Shown here one piece after another: positions 1 to 8,118 of a stretch of 45,590 nucleotides of DNA. The stretch is taken from positions 1 to 45,590 of the forward strand of contig CAZMGT010000028.1 of NCBI GenBank assembly GCA_964565895.1, given 5' to 3'. Origin of the DNA: CAZMGT01 sp964565895. Its GTDB lineage: Bacteria; Armatimonadota; Zipacnadia; UBA1398; CAZMGT01. The first letter of the stretch is position 1. Each line of letters opens with the position of its first letter. The notes beneath the pieces were generated by a model. The model had not been told where the DNA came from. It did no database searches and saw only the letters and a list, made by a program, of their open reading frames with translations. Made by a program: the position numbers and the translations under genes.

Positions 1-1
1 C

Positions 2-259
2 CTACTCCCCAAACACCTCGTTGAGCATTTGCAGGACGCTGGTGTAGATCTTCTCCTCGCCCTCGCGGCGGACGATGAAAAACGGCGCGCGCTTTACGCG
101 ATATTTCTTCGCCAGGGCAAAGCCTTCGCTTTGTGGGTCGGACATGTCGGCCCACACCGTGCGCGTAATGTCCCCGGCGTGGCCGCGCTCCTCAAGCAGC
201 TTGCTAACCTCCTTGCACTTCGGGCACTCCTCGCCGTTGAGCAGCCGCTTCTTGACCAT
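2..259 (-). CDS. Glutaredoxin-like thioredoxin-fold protein
   Basis: This small cytoplasmic protein of 85 residues probably has a glutaredoxin/thioredoxin fold. A CPKC redox motif lies at residues 12-15, right after the first beta strand. A cis-Pro-type segment (KRAPFFIV) follows in the second half, as expected for the fold. I chose the ATG at 257-259 because GGAG stands six bases before it. An upstream GTG about five codons earlier, behind a stronger GGAGG, is possible. The gene diverges from the sulfatase-like gene and its stop lies at the window edge, so its downstream neighbours are unknown. The substrate is unknown; thiol-disulfide exchange is inferred from the motif. Confidence 0.75.
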   Translation of the reverse strand: MVKKRLLNGEECPKCKEVSKLLEERGHAGDITRTVWADMSDPQSEGFALAKKYRVKRAPFFIVRREGEEKIYTSVLQMLNEVFGE

Positions 260-403
260 CACGATCTCCAACACACACCACCTCCGGCCCGTGGGCGGCG
301 ATGAAGGAGGCGCTCGCTCGCGCGCCGAACTGCGCCCCGACCCTGTAACGCAGCCGTACACTGCTTGTCAAGGGCCCGTGCGGCCCGCTGGAGGTGAAAC
401 AAC

Positions 404-1915
404 GTGAACGTCGTGTTAATAATCTCCGATACGTTCCGGCGCGACCATTTGGGCTGCTATGGCAGCACCAAGGCCAAAACGCCCAACCTCGACAAGTTCG
501 CCGCGCAGGCCTATGTCTTCGACCAGGCCTACGCCGCCTCGTTCCCCACCGTGCCCAACCGCTGGGACATCCTCACCGGGCGCAACAACTACACCTATGC
601 CGGCTGGCAGCCCCTTGCTCCAAACGAGATCGTCATCGGCCAGGTCCTCGCCCAGCAGGAGACGATCAGCATGATGATCGCCGACACCCCGCACATCCTC
701 CAAAACGGCTTTAACTACTGCCGCGGGTTTACGGCATTTGAGTGGATCCGGGGGCAGGAGAACGACCGCTGGCAGACCGATCCCGAGGAGGTCACCTTTC
801 CCTGCGACCCAAGCAAGCTGCGCAACCCAGAGTTCATCGTTACCCAATACCTGCGCAACGTTGCCCGGCGGAAGTGCGAGGAGGACTACTTCGTCGCGCG
901 CACCATGCTCTACGCCGCGGACTGGCTCGAGCGCAACTGCGAGCGCGACTTTTTCCTTTACGTCGACACGTTCGACCCCCACGAGCCCTGGGACCCCCCG
1001 CAGAAATACATCGACATGTACATCTCCGACTACGACGGCGAGCGCGTGTTCTACCCCAACTACGCCCCGTGCAACTATCTCACCGAGGACGAGATGCGCT
1101 ACATCCGCGCCGCCTATGCCGGCGAGTGCACGATGGTCGACCACTGGGTGGGCATGCTATTGGACAAAATCGACGAGCTCGGCCTGCGCGAGAACACCGC
1201 GGTGATCTTTACCACCGACCACGGCTTCCTCTTCGGCGAGCACGGGCTCATCGGCAAGTCGATCATCGCCGGCGAATACTATGAGACGGTCCCCCTCTAC
1301 GAGGAGATCGCCCACATCCCGCTGATCATTCGCCTCCCCGGGCAAACGGAGGGCAAGCGCATCTCCGGCTTCGTCACCTCCACAGATCTCATGCCCACGA
1401 TCCTCGAGATGGCCGAGGTAATCGAAACCGAGGTAATCGGCGGCAAGTCCACGGTGCAGCTCCTGCAGTGCGGCTTCCATCAGACGGAGGAGTGGATCCT
1501 CGACCCCAAGACGCTCCACGGCCGCTCGCTCATGCCCCTCATGCGCGGCGAGGAGGACGCCGCGGCAGACATGGCGATCACCTCGTTCTCGCTCATCCAC
1601 CACACCCCGCGGCTGGCCAAGAGCACGATTACCGCGGGCGAATGGTCGCTTATCTACTGCGGCAAGTCCCCCGACCCCTCCGCTGAGCAGCGGCCCCCGG
1701 AGACGCTTAAGTCGGGCACGAATCCCGGCGACTATCAGGTGGGCGACAGCTCGCCGAAGCTGTTCCACCTGCCCTCCGACCCGGAGCAGAAGCAGAACGT
1801 CATCGAGGACAACAAGGACATCGCCCGCGAGCTACACGCGCGCTATGTCGACTATCTCCGGCGGTGCAACACGCCGGAGGAGCACCTTGCTCTGCGGCTG
1901 GAGCTAGACATTTAG
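404..1915 (+). CDS. Sulfatase-family (alkaline phosphatase superfamily) hydrolase with Thr at the nucleophile position
   Basis: This 503-residue protein has the arylsulfatase fold. The N-terminal metal-binding strand (LIISDTFRRDHLGCYG, Asp9) and the C-terminal metal motif (TTDHGFLFGEHG, Asp272-His273) are both present. The signature that is normally C/S-x-P-x-R followed by LTGR reads T-V-P-N-R at residues 49-53, then WDILTGR. Thr49 therefore replaces the Cys or Ser that is matured to formylglycine. Thr is the natural nucleophile in nucleotide pyrophosphatase/phosphodiesterase relatives, so the enzyme may be a phosphodiesterase or use an unmodified alcohol. There is no signal peptide, which suggests a cytoplasmic location. 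The GTG start at 404 has GGAGGTG about eight bases upstream. No sulfatase-maturing enzyme is visible in the window. Confidence 0.85.
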   Translation: MNVVLIISDTFRRDHLGCYGSTKAKTPNLDKFAAQAYVFDQAYAASFPTVPNRWDILTGRNNYTYAGWQPLAPNEIVIGQVLAQQETISMMIADTPHILQNGFNYCRGFTAFEWIRGQENDRWQTDPEEVTFPCDPSKLRNPEFIVTQYLRNVARRKCEEDYFVARTMLYAADWLERNCERDFFLYVDTFDPHEPWDPPQKYIDMYISDYDGERVFYPNYAPCNYLTEDEMRYIRAAYAGECTMVDHWVGMLLDKIDELGLRENTAVIFTTDHGFLFGEHGLIGKSIIAGEYYETVPLYEEIAHIPLIIRLPGQTEGKRISGFVTSTDLMPTILEMAEVIETEVIGGKSTVQLLQCGFHQTEEWILDPKTLHGRSLMPLMRGEEDAAADMAITSFSLIHHTPRLAKSTITAGEWSLIYCGKSPDPSAEQRPPETLKSGTNPGDYQVGDSSPKLFHLPSDPEQKQNVIEDNKDIARELHARYVDYLRRCNTPEEHLALRLELDI

Positions 1916-1956
1916 CCCGCGCCGCCCAGCCGCGCACACGAGGGGAGGGGCGCCCC

Positions 1957-2913
1957 ATGCGCTGGGTGCTTGCTGCCGTGGCCCTTTGCTGGGCTCTGCC
2001 CGCGGCAGGGCAGGCCGGCTTTCGCTGGGTTGAGGAAAAAGGTGCCCTGCGGCTGACATACCGCGGAAGGCCCCTGCTGCAGTATAACTGCGAGCTTGTC
2101 CCGCCGCCTAAGGGCGTAAGCCAAGCGTTCGCCCGCAACGCCTACCTCCACCCCGTATGGAACACCGCGGGGCAGATCGTCACCGGCGACTTCCCCCGCG
2201 ACCACCGCCACCAGCGGGGGATTTTCCTCGCATGGACGAAAACCCAGTTCGGCAACCTGCACCCCGACTTTTGGAACCTGGGCAGCCTCACCGGCCGCGT
2301 GCGCTTTGAGGCTGTCGAGGAAAAGGACGCGGGCGAGAGCCAGGCAACGCTCCTCGTGCGCCACATTTGGCAAGCGCGCGAGGGCCAGCGCTGGATCCCC
2401 GTCCTGCGCGAGCGCTGGCGCATTGTTGTCTATCCCCCTCCCCCGGGTGCGAGCTGGTGGTATATGGACCTCACCAGCGAGCAGCAGCTCGTTGGGCAAA
2501 CGCCGCTTGTCCTTCCCCAATACCGCTACGGGGGAATGGCCTATCGGGGAAGCAACGAGTGGATCGACAACCCCCAGACGGTTGTCGTGCTCACCTCCGA
2601 GGGCAAGGGGCGCCAGGAGGCAGACAACAGCACCGCCCGGTGGTGCCTCATGGGTGGCGCGCTGGGCGAGGGGTGGGGCGGGGCCACGCTTATGGACCAC
2701 CCGCAAAACCCGCGCTTTCCCAACCGCCTGCGCGTGCACCCCAAGGTCCCCTACTTTGGGTTCATGCTCCCCAAGTCGGGCCAGTTCGTCATTCGCCCGG
2801 GCGAAACGCTCGTGCTGCGCTACCGCATCGTGGTGCACTCCGCCCAGCCAAAAAGCGCGGAGCTCGACCGCCTGTGGGAGCAGTTTTCCCGCAAGCCGCA
2901 GGGGCAGCGCTAG
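1957..2913 (+). CDS. Exported PmoA-like (DUF6807) family protein
   Basis: This 318-residue protein begins with a clear signal peptide (Met, Arg, a hydrophobic stretch, then cleavage near AAGQ at residue 19). The rest resembles the DUF6807 family, annotated as 'methane oxygenase PmoA' by a loose match and common in Planctomycetes and Bacteroidetes. Family-like segments include DHRHQRGIFLAW near residues 80-91 and a C-terminal beta-rich part with HPKVPYFGFM. It is not a real methane monooxygenase subunit; the function is unknown and a carbohydrate-related beta-sandwich role is likely. The ATG at 1957 is preceded by an AGGGGAGGGG tract. It follows the sulfatase-like gene by about 40 bases and may be co-transcribed. 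Confidence 0.75.
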   Translation: MRWVLAAVALCWALPAAGQAGFRWVEEKGALRLTYRGRPLLQYNCELVPPPKGVSQAFARNAYLHPVWNTAGQIVTGDFPRDHRHQRGIFLAWTKTQFGNLHPDFWNLGSLTGRVRFEAVEEKDAGESQATLLVRHIWQAREGQRWIPVLRERWRIVVYPPPPGASWWYMDLTSEQQLVGQTPLVLPQYRYGGMAYRGSNEWIDNPQTVVVLTSEGKGRQEADNSTARWCLMGGALGEGWGGATLMDHPQNPRFPNRLRVHPKVPYFGFMLPKSGQFVIRPGETLVLRYRIVVHSAQPKSAELDRLWEQFSRKPQGQR

Positions 2914-3060
2914 CGGGGCGCGCAGCGGCTTAAGATTTTCTCAGCCGAATCTCAGCCCGTTCTAAGCCCCCGTGCGCTATGCTGTGCCCAGCACTTAAAC
3001 CCGGCGGAGACAAGTTGCACCGCCACCGGAACTTGTCGCAGGAAAGGGGAGAGGCGCAAC

Positions 3061-3723
3061 GTGAGTAGCGGGACAAAGCGGTTTGTGTTCGGTCTCTTGG
3101 CGGTCGCCCTGATATGCGCGCTGGTGTTTGCCGCGCAGGCGGCCCGCACATGGAACTTCGACAAGGACAAGGTAGGCGCGGTCCCCGCAGGTTGGGTGGT
3201 GGCGGAAACGAGCGGCCGGGGCACGCCCGCAAAGTGGGAGGTCGTCGCCGACAACACCGCCCCCAGCCCGCCGAATGTCGTGGCCATCACCTCCAACTCT
3301 AACTCTGGGCGCACTTTTAATCTGCTTATGGCTCAGGGCACGAGCTACAAGGATGTGCACATCTCGGTAATGGTCAAAGCGGTAAAGGGCAGGCAGGACC
3401 AGGGCGGGGGGCCGATCTGGCGCGCCAAAGACGCCAACAACTACTACATCTGCCGCTGGAACCCGCTGGAGGACAACTTCCGCGTCTACTACGTACAAAA
3501 CGGCCGGCGCCGGCAGATCGGCACGACCAACGTTAACGTCGACCCGAAAAAGTGGCACAAAATCGAGGTTATCCACAAGGGTAACCAGATCACCGTTCTC
3601 CTTGACGGCAAGCACAAGGTCCAAGTCCAGGACGACACGTTTAGCGAGCCAGGCATGGTCGGCCTGTGGGTTAAGGCCGACGGCTGCTCGGAGTTCGACG
3701 ACCTAACCGTCGAGCCCCTGTAG
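3061..3723 (+). CDS. Exported single-domain DUF1080/LamG-like protein
   Basis: This 220-residue protein has an N-terminal signal or anchor segment (residues 7-27, ending FAAQA). One concanavalin-like beta-sandwich domain follows. The pattern (WNFDKDKVGAVPAGW, then an NNYYICRWNPLEDNFRVYY strand pair, then VGLWVKADGCSEFDDL) is that of DUF1080 / 3-keto-disaccharide hydrolase-like and LamG-like domains. Such proteins bind or act on glycans outside the cytoplasm; the substrate cannot be read from sequence. The GTG start at 3061 follows AGGAAAGGGGAGAGG. The 899-residue protein at 19457-22156 contains domains of the same style (DRDNYYLFRW). A stable stem-loop lies just after the stop. Confidence 0.75.
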   Translation: MSSGTKRFVFGLLAVALICALVFAAQAARTWNFDKDKVGAVPAGWVVAETSGRGTPAKWEVVADNTAPSPPNVVAITSNSNSGRTFNLLMAQGTSYKDVHISVMVKAVKGRQDQGGGPIWRAKDANNYYICRWNPLEDNFRVYYVQNGRRRQIGTTNVNVDPKKWHKIEVIHKGNQITVLLDGKHKVQVQDDTFSEPGMVGLWVKADGCSEFDDLTVEPL

Positions 3724-3745
3724 AGGAGCGAGGTCGGACAAAGAC

Positions 3746-3822
3746 GAATTGGCCGGCGGAACTTTCCCGCGCCCACCAGCCGGGCACAGGCTTGTGCGCC
3801 CTGCGGTCTCCGCCGGCCATTC
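3746..3822 (+). other. Long-range stem with inner hairpin between genes
   Basis: TGGCCGGCGGA (3750-3760) is perfectly complementary to TCCGCCGGCCA (3809-3819). The pairing extends by GAAT/ATTC with one bulged base. The 48-base interior can form a second hairpin around GGGCACA/TGTGCGCCC (3782-3801). It lies after the DUF1080-like gene and about 50 bases before the ABC importer. It may be a transcription terminator, a leader element of the importer or a small RNA. There is no U-tract, only TTCTCTTC. Confidence 0.5.
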
Positions 3823-3871
3823 TCTTCGCCTGCCCGCCGGGCGCTAATCCTTTCTTGCGGAGAGTGCGCCG

Positions 3872-4915
3872 ATGAGAACCGTTGCCTTTGTTACCCTCAT
3901 CCTCGTTGTCGCCGTTTGCGCCTTGGTTATCGTGCGCTACTACTTCGCGCCCCGTGCTCCAGAGACAGGCCCGCAGCACGAGGTCGTTGTCGTCTATGTT
4001 AGCGAAGATCAGGTGTTCTCCGAACCTGTCCTCGATAGCTTCCAGGAGCAAACGGGCATCGAGGTCCGCGCTGTGTTCGACACCGAGGAAGCGAAGAGCA
4101 CGGGCACGATGAACCGCCTCATCGCCGAAAGAGACAATCCCCAAGCCGATGTCTACTGGGCCAACGAGCCCATCCGCGCCGAGGTCCTCAAGCAAAACGG
4201 CATCCTCGCCCCCTATCGCTCGCCCAACGCCGAGGGTATTCCCGAGACGTTTAAGGACCCCGAGGGCTACTGGACGGGCTTCTCCGCTCGCGCGCGGGTG
4301 TTTATCGTCAACAAAAACGCCCCGCGCAAGCCGTCGTCGATCCTCGACTATACCGATCCCTCCTGGCGCGGCCGCGGGGTCATCGCCAACCCTCTGTTTG
4401 GCACGACAACAACCCACGTCGCGGCGCTGTTTGTCACCTGGGGCGACGAGCGCGCCAAGGCGTTTATGGAGAAGCTTAACGAAAACCAAATTAAGGTCTC
4501 GACGAGCAACGGCGAAAGCGCCGACCTTGTCGCCGCCGGCGAGTTCGACTTTAGCCTGGTGGACACCGACGATGTAGTGAGCAGGCTCAAGCAGGGCAAG
4601 CCCGTGGACATGGTCTATCCCGACCAGGGCGAGGACCAGCTCGGCTGCCTCATCCTCCCCAACGCGGTAATGCTCATCAACGGCGCCCCGCATCCCGAGC
4701 CCGCCAAGCAGCTAATCGACTTCCTCCTCTCGCCGGAGACCGAGCGCAAGCTCGCCTATGCCGACTGCGCCCAGATCCCCCTGCACGCCGGGGTGGAGAA
4801 GCCGGAGTGGGTCGCCGATATCGAAAAGCTTAAGCCAATGGCCATCGACTACGCGCAGGTGGCGAAAAAGCTGCAGGAGATCCAGCCCTACCTTAAGAGC
4901 TGGGTCAACCTGTGA
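3872..4915 (+). CDS. ABC importer substrate-binding protein, Fe(III) (FbpA/FutA) type
   Basis: This 347-residue protein has an N-terminal membrane anchor or signal segment (residues 3-24) and then a type II periplasmic binding fold. The ADVYWANEP motif near residue 91 is characteristic of Fe(III)-binding FbpA/FutA/AfuA proteins. QIPLHAGVEKPEW near the C terminus is also family-typical. The double Tyr pair often used for iron near the C terminus is not obvious, so another anion or metal could be the ligand. The ATG at 3872 has GGAGAG upstream. It is the first gene of a three-gene importer and its stop overlaps the permease start (TGATG), a sign of translational coupling. Confidence 0.85.
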   Translation: MRTVAFVTLILVVAVCALVIVRYYFAPRAPETGPQHEVVVVYVSEDQVFSEPVLDSFQEQTGIEVRAVFDTEEAKSTGTMNRLIAERDNPQADVYWANEPIRAEVLKQNGILAPYRSPNAEGIPETFKDPEGYWTGFSARARVFIVNKNAPRKPSSILDYTDPSWRGRGVIANPLFGTTTTHVAALFVTWGDERAKAFMEKLNENQIKVSTSNGESADLVAAGEFDFSLVDTDDVVSRLKQGKPVDMVYPDQGEDQLGCLILPNAVMLINGAPHPEPAKQLIDFLLSPETERKLAYADCAQIPLHAGVEKPEWVADIEKLKPMAIDYAQVAKKLQEIQPYLKSWVNL

Positions 4916-6504
4916 TGGTCAGGGGTACTGTCCTTACTCTTGCCGTTGCCGCGCTTGCCGTCGCCGGCCTGCTGCCCGTGCTGCTTATGGTCGGGCGCAG
5001 CGTCCTGGTTGACGGCCAGCTTAGCTTCGCCTACTACAAAACCCTTCTGCGCACGCCCGCGCAGTGGGAGCTCATCGCAAACAGCCTAACTCTCTCCTCG
5101 CTCACCGCGCTGTTTGCGCTGCTTGTCGGCGTGCCCCTGGGGGTGCTTCTTGGGAAGACGGACCTTCCGCTGCGCCAAGCGCTGGTCGTCCTGTTCACCG
5201 TGCCTTTGCTTCTCCCGCCATATATCACCGCTGTCTCGTGGTTCGATCTCCTCGGCCGCCAGGGGCTGCTCGCGGACATCGCCGGCACAAGCCTGACCGA
5301 GGTCACCTCGCGCTGGCTGTTCGGCCTGCCCGGGTGCGTGCTTGTTCTGTGCGCCACGTTTTTGCCCATTGTCATTTTGCTTACGATAACCTTTCTGCGC
5401 GCTGTGCACCCGCGGCTCGAGGAGGCGGGGCGGCTCATTTGCCCTTGGCCCCGCGTTTTGCGGGGAATAACCCTGCCGCTCATTCTCCCCGGTGTGCTGC
5501 TTGCCGGGCTGTTGGTGTTTTTGCTTAGCCTGGGCGAGTTCGGCGTGCCCATGTTTTTGCGCTACAACGTGTTCCCCGTGGAAACGTTCACCCAGTTCTC
5601 CGCGTTTTACAACTTCGGCGCCGCCGTTGCCGCGGCCATGCCTTTGCTTGCGATAACGCTTGTCGCGCTTGCTGTAGAGCGGCTTTTCCTCCGCCGCAAA
5701 ACGTACCGCCCGCTGGCGGCAACGGCGGGCAAGGCCTGGCCCATCGTCTCCCTCGGCCGGTTGCGTCCCTGGCTGTTTGCCGTGACCTGCCTGCTCGCCT
5801 GCGCGCTGGTCATTGTCCCCTATGTCGCGCTCGTCGTGCGCTCGCTCTCCCCCGGAGCATATCCCGAGGCCCTGCGCCGCGCGAGCGACAGCCTGTGGCG
5901 CAGCCTGGGCTATGCCGCCCTCGGGGCCACCGCGGCAACCCTCGTCGGCTTCCCCCTCGGCTACTTGGTCAACACCCGCGCCCTCCGCTGGTGGCTCAGC
6001 GCAGACTCGCTTTCCATCTTCCTCTTCGCCCTGCCCAGCACAGTGATCGGCATCGGCCTAATCTCCCTCTGGAACCGCCCGCAAACGGCGTTTATCTACG
6101 CCACGCCGGCGATCATTATCCTCGGCTATGTCGCCCGCTATACCGCGCTGGCGAGCAGAATCTCCCTCTGCGCCCTGGCGCATATTCCCCCCTCGATGGA
6201 GGAGGCCGCCCAAGTTGCCGGCGCGGGCTGGCTGCGCCGCGTGACGCTCATCGTCGTCCCTCTTGCCGCGCGAGGAATCGCCGCCGCTTGGCTTGTCGGC
6301 TACATCTTCTGCCTGCGCGACACGGGCCTGACGATGATGGTCTATCCCCCAGGGCATGACACCCTGCCCGTGCGCATCTTTACCCTCATGGCCAACGGCC
6401 CGCCGGACCTCATTGCCGCGCTGTGTGTCATAATGGTGCTCGCAGCACTCGTCCCGCTGGGGTTGCTCTGGCTTGTGCTGCGCTTGGGAGCGCGAGCGAA
6501 ATGA
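4915..6504 (+). CDS. ABC importer permease, FbpB type (two fused permease domains)
   Basis: This is a 529-residue inner-membrane protein with about twelve hydrophobic segments, arranged as two homologous halves as in FbpB/AfuB permeases. Each half carries an EAA loop that contacts the ATPase: EEAGRLICPWPRVLRG in the first half and EEAAQVAGAGWLRR in the second. It forms the channel for the substrate delivered by the upstream binding protein. I chose the ATG at 4915, which overlaps the preceding TGA; a GTG one codon earlier (4912) is equally possible. The 3' end overlaps the ATPase gene by ATGA. The length is normal for the family. Confidence 0.88.
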   Translation: MVRGTVLTLAVAALAVAGLLPVLLMVGRSVLVDGQLSFAYYKTLLRTPAQWELIANSLTLSSLTALFALLVGVPLGVLLGKTDLPLRQALVVLFTVPLLLPPYITAVSWFDLLGRQGLLADIAGTSLTEVTSRWLFGLPGCVLVLCATFLPIVILLTITFLRAVHPRLEEAGRLICPWPRVLRGITLPLILPGVLLAGLLVFLLSLGEFGVPMFLRYNVFPVETFTQFSAFYNFGAAVAAAMPLLAITLVALAVERLFLRRKTYRPLAATAGKAWPIVSLGRLRPWLFAVTCLLACALVIVPYVALVVRSLSPGAYPEALRRASDSLWRSLGYAALGATAATLVGFPLGYLVNTRALRWWLSADSLSIFLFALPSTVIGIGLISLWNRPQTAFIYATPAIIILGYVARYTALASRISLCALAHIPPSMEEAAQVAGAGWLRRVTLIVVPLAARGIAAAWLVGYIFCLRDTGLTMMVYPPGHDTLPVRIFTLMANGPPDLIAALCVIMVLAALVPLGLLWLVLRLGARAK

Positions 6505-7226
6505 ACGCCGTTGTTCTGCGCGAGGTATGCAAGTTCTACGGGCAGGCGGCCGCCGTAGACCGCTTTACCCTTGCCGTGCAGCGCGGCCGGCGGGTGGCCG
6601 TCCTCGGGCCCTCGGGCTGCGGAAAGACGACTCTTTTGCGCCTCGTCGCCGGGCTTGAGGTTCCCGACCGCGGCGAGATCGAGCTCGACGGCCAGCTCGT
6701 CGCCGCGCAGGGGAAAAACTTCGTCGAGCCCGAGCGCCGCAACGTAGGCATGGTCTTTCAGGACCTCGCCCTCTGGCCGCACCTTTCCGTGCGCGCAAAC
6801 TTAGAGTTTGGCCTAAAAGCCCGCGGCGTCCCCCCTGCCGAGCGCGCGCGCAGGGTGGACGACATGCTCCAGCTCGTGCAGCTTGAGCGCTATGCAAACT
6901 CCCGCCCGGAGCAGCTCTCCGGCGGCGAGCAACAGCGCGTCGCCCTTGCCCGCGCGCTTGTCCTGCAGCCGCGCATCCTGCTTATGGACGAGCCCCTCTC
7001 CAACCTCGACCCCGACCTGCGCCTGCGCCTAAGGCAGGAGCTCGTCGCCCTGCACGAGCGCCTCGGGTTCACCCTCCTCTACGTCACCCACGATCGCGAC
7101 GAGGCGTTTCACATCGGCGAGGAGATCGTGGTCATGAACCAGGGAACAGTTGCCAAGGTGGGCACGCGGGAACAGATGCGCAGCTTTTTCGCACAGGCGC
7201 ACCCCGAGGAAAGGGCAAGGCCATAG
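6501..7226 (+). CDS. ABC importer ATPase, FbpC type
   Basis: This 241-residue cytoplasmic ATPase powers the importer. Walker A is GPSGCGKTT (residues 35-43), the Q-loop is VFQD, the signature is LSGGEQQR, Walker B is RILLMDEP and the switch His is in YVTHD. The ATG at 6501 overlaps the permease stop (ATGA). Iron-type FbpC proteins usually have an extra C-terminal regulatory domain of about 100 residues. It is missing here, so this is the short form. Its stop is only about ten bases from that of the convergent dipeptidase gene. Confidence 0.9.
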   Translation: MNAVVLREVCKFYGQAAAVDRFTLAVQRGRRVAVLGPSGCGKTTLLRLVAGLEVPDRGEIELDGQLVAAQGKNFVEPERRNVGMVFQDLALWPHLSVRANLEFGLKARGVPPAERARRVDDMLQLVQLERYANSRPEQLSGGEQQRVALARALVLQPRILLMDEPLSNLDPDLRLRLRQELVALHERLGFTLLYVTHDRDEAFHIGEEIVVMNQGTVAKVGTREQMRSFFAQAHPEERARP

Positions 7227-7235
7227 GCCAGCGCG

Positions 7236-8012
7236 CTAGCTTCTCCGCCGGCCCCTCCAGCGCAAAAGCCGCGGCCGCCGCGCGCGCCGGCGGGCAGCTT
7301 CGCGGGCAAGCTCCTCGGGCAGGTCATGCGCCAGCCCGTAAATAGCGCAGCGCGCGCCCGTGCGGCAGGCCCACAGGGCGTCGCCATAGGACCAATGCCA
7401 CCACTCGTCGTAGCAGTTGGAAAAGCCCACCGCAGACATCAGCTCAAACAGCGCCGCGCGGTTGCGCCGCGCCTGCTCGGAGATCTCGCGCGAGAACGTG
7501 CGCCACAGCGCGGGCCCGTCGCGCCACGTCCCACCCATGTAGACCATCCGCCCGCGCGGGCTAACGATGCACACATCCACCGCGCCGCCCGTGCAGTGCC
7601 CGGGAGGAACGGGGCTGTGCGGCGGGTGGAACCAGCGCGCCGCCTCGCGCGCGACAACGCTCTCCGGCCAATGAGGGTAAAGCTTGCGCAAATGCGCCCG
7701 ATAACGCTCGTAGCCCGCGCGCTGGGCCTCGATCGTCCGAAAGCAGGTGTTCACGCTCAGAGCGTATCCCGGGGGCAAAAGCCGCGCGGCGCGGACAAGC
7801 ATACGCGCCGCCGCCTCGCGCAGCCAGGGCAACGGCGCCCTGAGGCAAAACCTCCCCCCCAGCCGGCGCAGGTCAACCAGGGGCTCGCCGCATTCGCACA
7901 GCGGCACGCGCGCCGCTTGGGCGAGCGAAGGCTCGCGCGGCGGGTTGTCCCACAGCTCCTCGTAGCGCTTAAGCGAGAAAAACCGCCACAGCTTTGTTTC
8001 GCTTTCGCCCAT
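7236..8012 (-). CDS. D-alanyl-D-alanine dipeptidase, VanX / peptidase M15D type
   Basis: This 258-residue protein carries the zinc-peptidase motifs of the VanX family: H-x3-GxAxD in GHCTGGAVD (His139, Asp146) and the E-x2-H pair in EWWHW (Glu203, His206). An Arg-containing FRTIEAQ segment near residue 91 matches the substrate-binding region. Such enzymes hydrolyse D-Ala-D-Ala, often for peptidoglycan recycling. No vanA/vanH-like partner is seen, so resistance is not implied. No signal peptide is evident. The C terminus is very Arg-rich (about 15 Arg in the last 30 residues). The ATG is at 8010-8012 and the promoter of pheA starts at about the same place on the other strand. Confidence 0.85.
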   Translation of the reverse strand: MGESETKLWRFFSLKRYEELWDNPPREPSLAQAARVPLCECGEPLVDLRRLGGRFCLRAPLPWLREAAARMLVRAARLLPPGYALSVNTCFRTIEAQRAGYERYRAHLRKLYPHWPESVVAREAARWFHPPHSPVPPGHCTGGAVDVCIVSPRGRMVYMGGTWRDGPALWRTFSREISEQARRNRAALFELMSAVGFSNCYDEWWHWSYGDALWACRTGARCAIYGLAHDLPEELAREAARRRARRPRLLRWRGRRRS

Positions 8013-8042
8013 TGCCGCCGCTCACCGGCTGTGCATTATACT
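8012..8042 (+). promoter_or_regulatory. Putative sigma-70-type promoter of pheA
   Basis: TTGCCG (8012-8017) and TATACT (8037-8042) are separated by 19 bases. Transcription would start near 8049 and leave a leader of about 70 bases before the pheA start. Confidence 0.45.
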
Positions 8043-8053
8043 GTTGCTGCCTT

Positions 8054-8077
8054 CCCGCGGCAGGAAGCGGCCGCGGG
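8054..8077 (+). promoter_or_regulatory. Hairpin in the pheA leader
   Basis: CCCGCGGC (8054-8061) pairs perfectly with GCCGCGGG (8070-8077) around an eight-base loop, inside the predicted leader. No U-tract follows and no Phe-rich leader peptide is visible, so classical attenuation is not supported. It could affect mRNA stability or translation. Confidence 0.4.
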
Positions 8078-8118
8078 CAAAGCGAATCTCAAACCTCAAA
8101 ACGACGGAGGCCCACCCT

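Noticed and set aside
1864..1956. Longer N terminus for the PmoA-like gene
   Set aside because: It would overlap the sulfatase-like gene and hide the signal peptide; the ATG at 1957 fits better.
3671..4693. 340-codon open frame on the minus strand
   Set aside because: It is antisense to the substrate-binding protein gene, with low-complexity sequence and no ribosome site.
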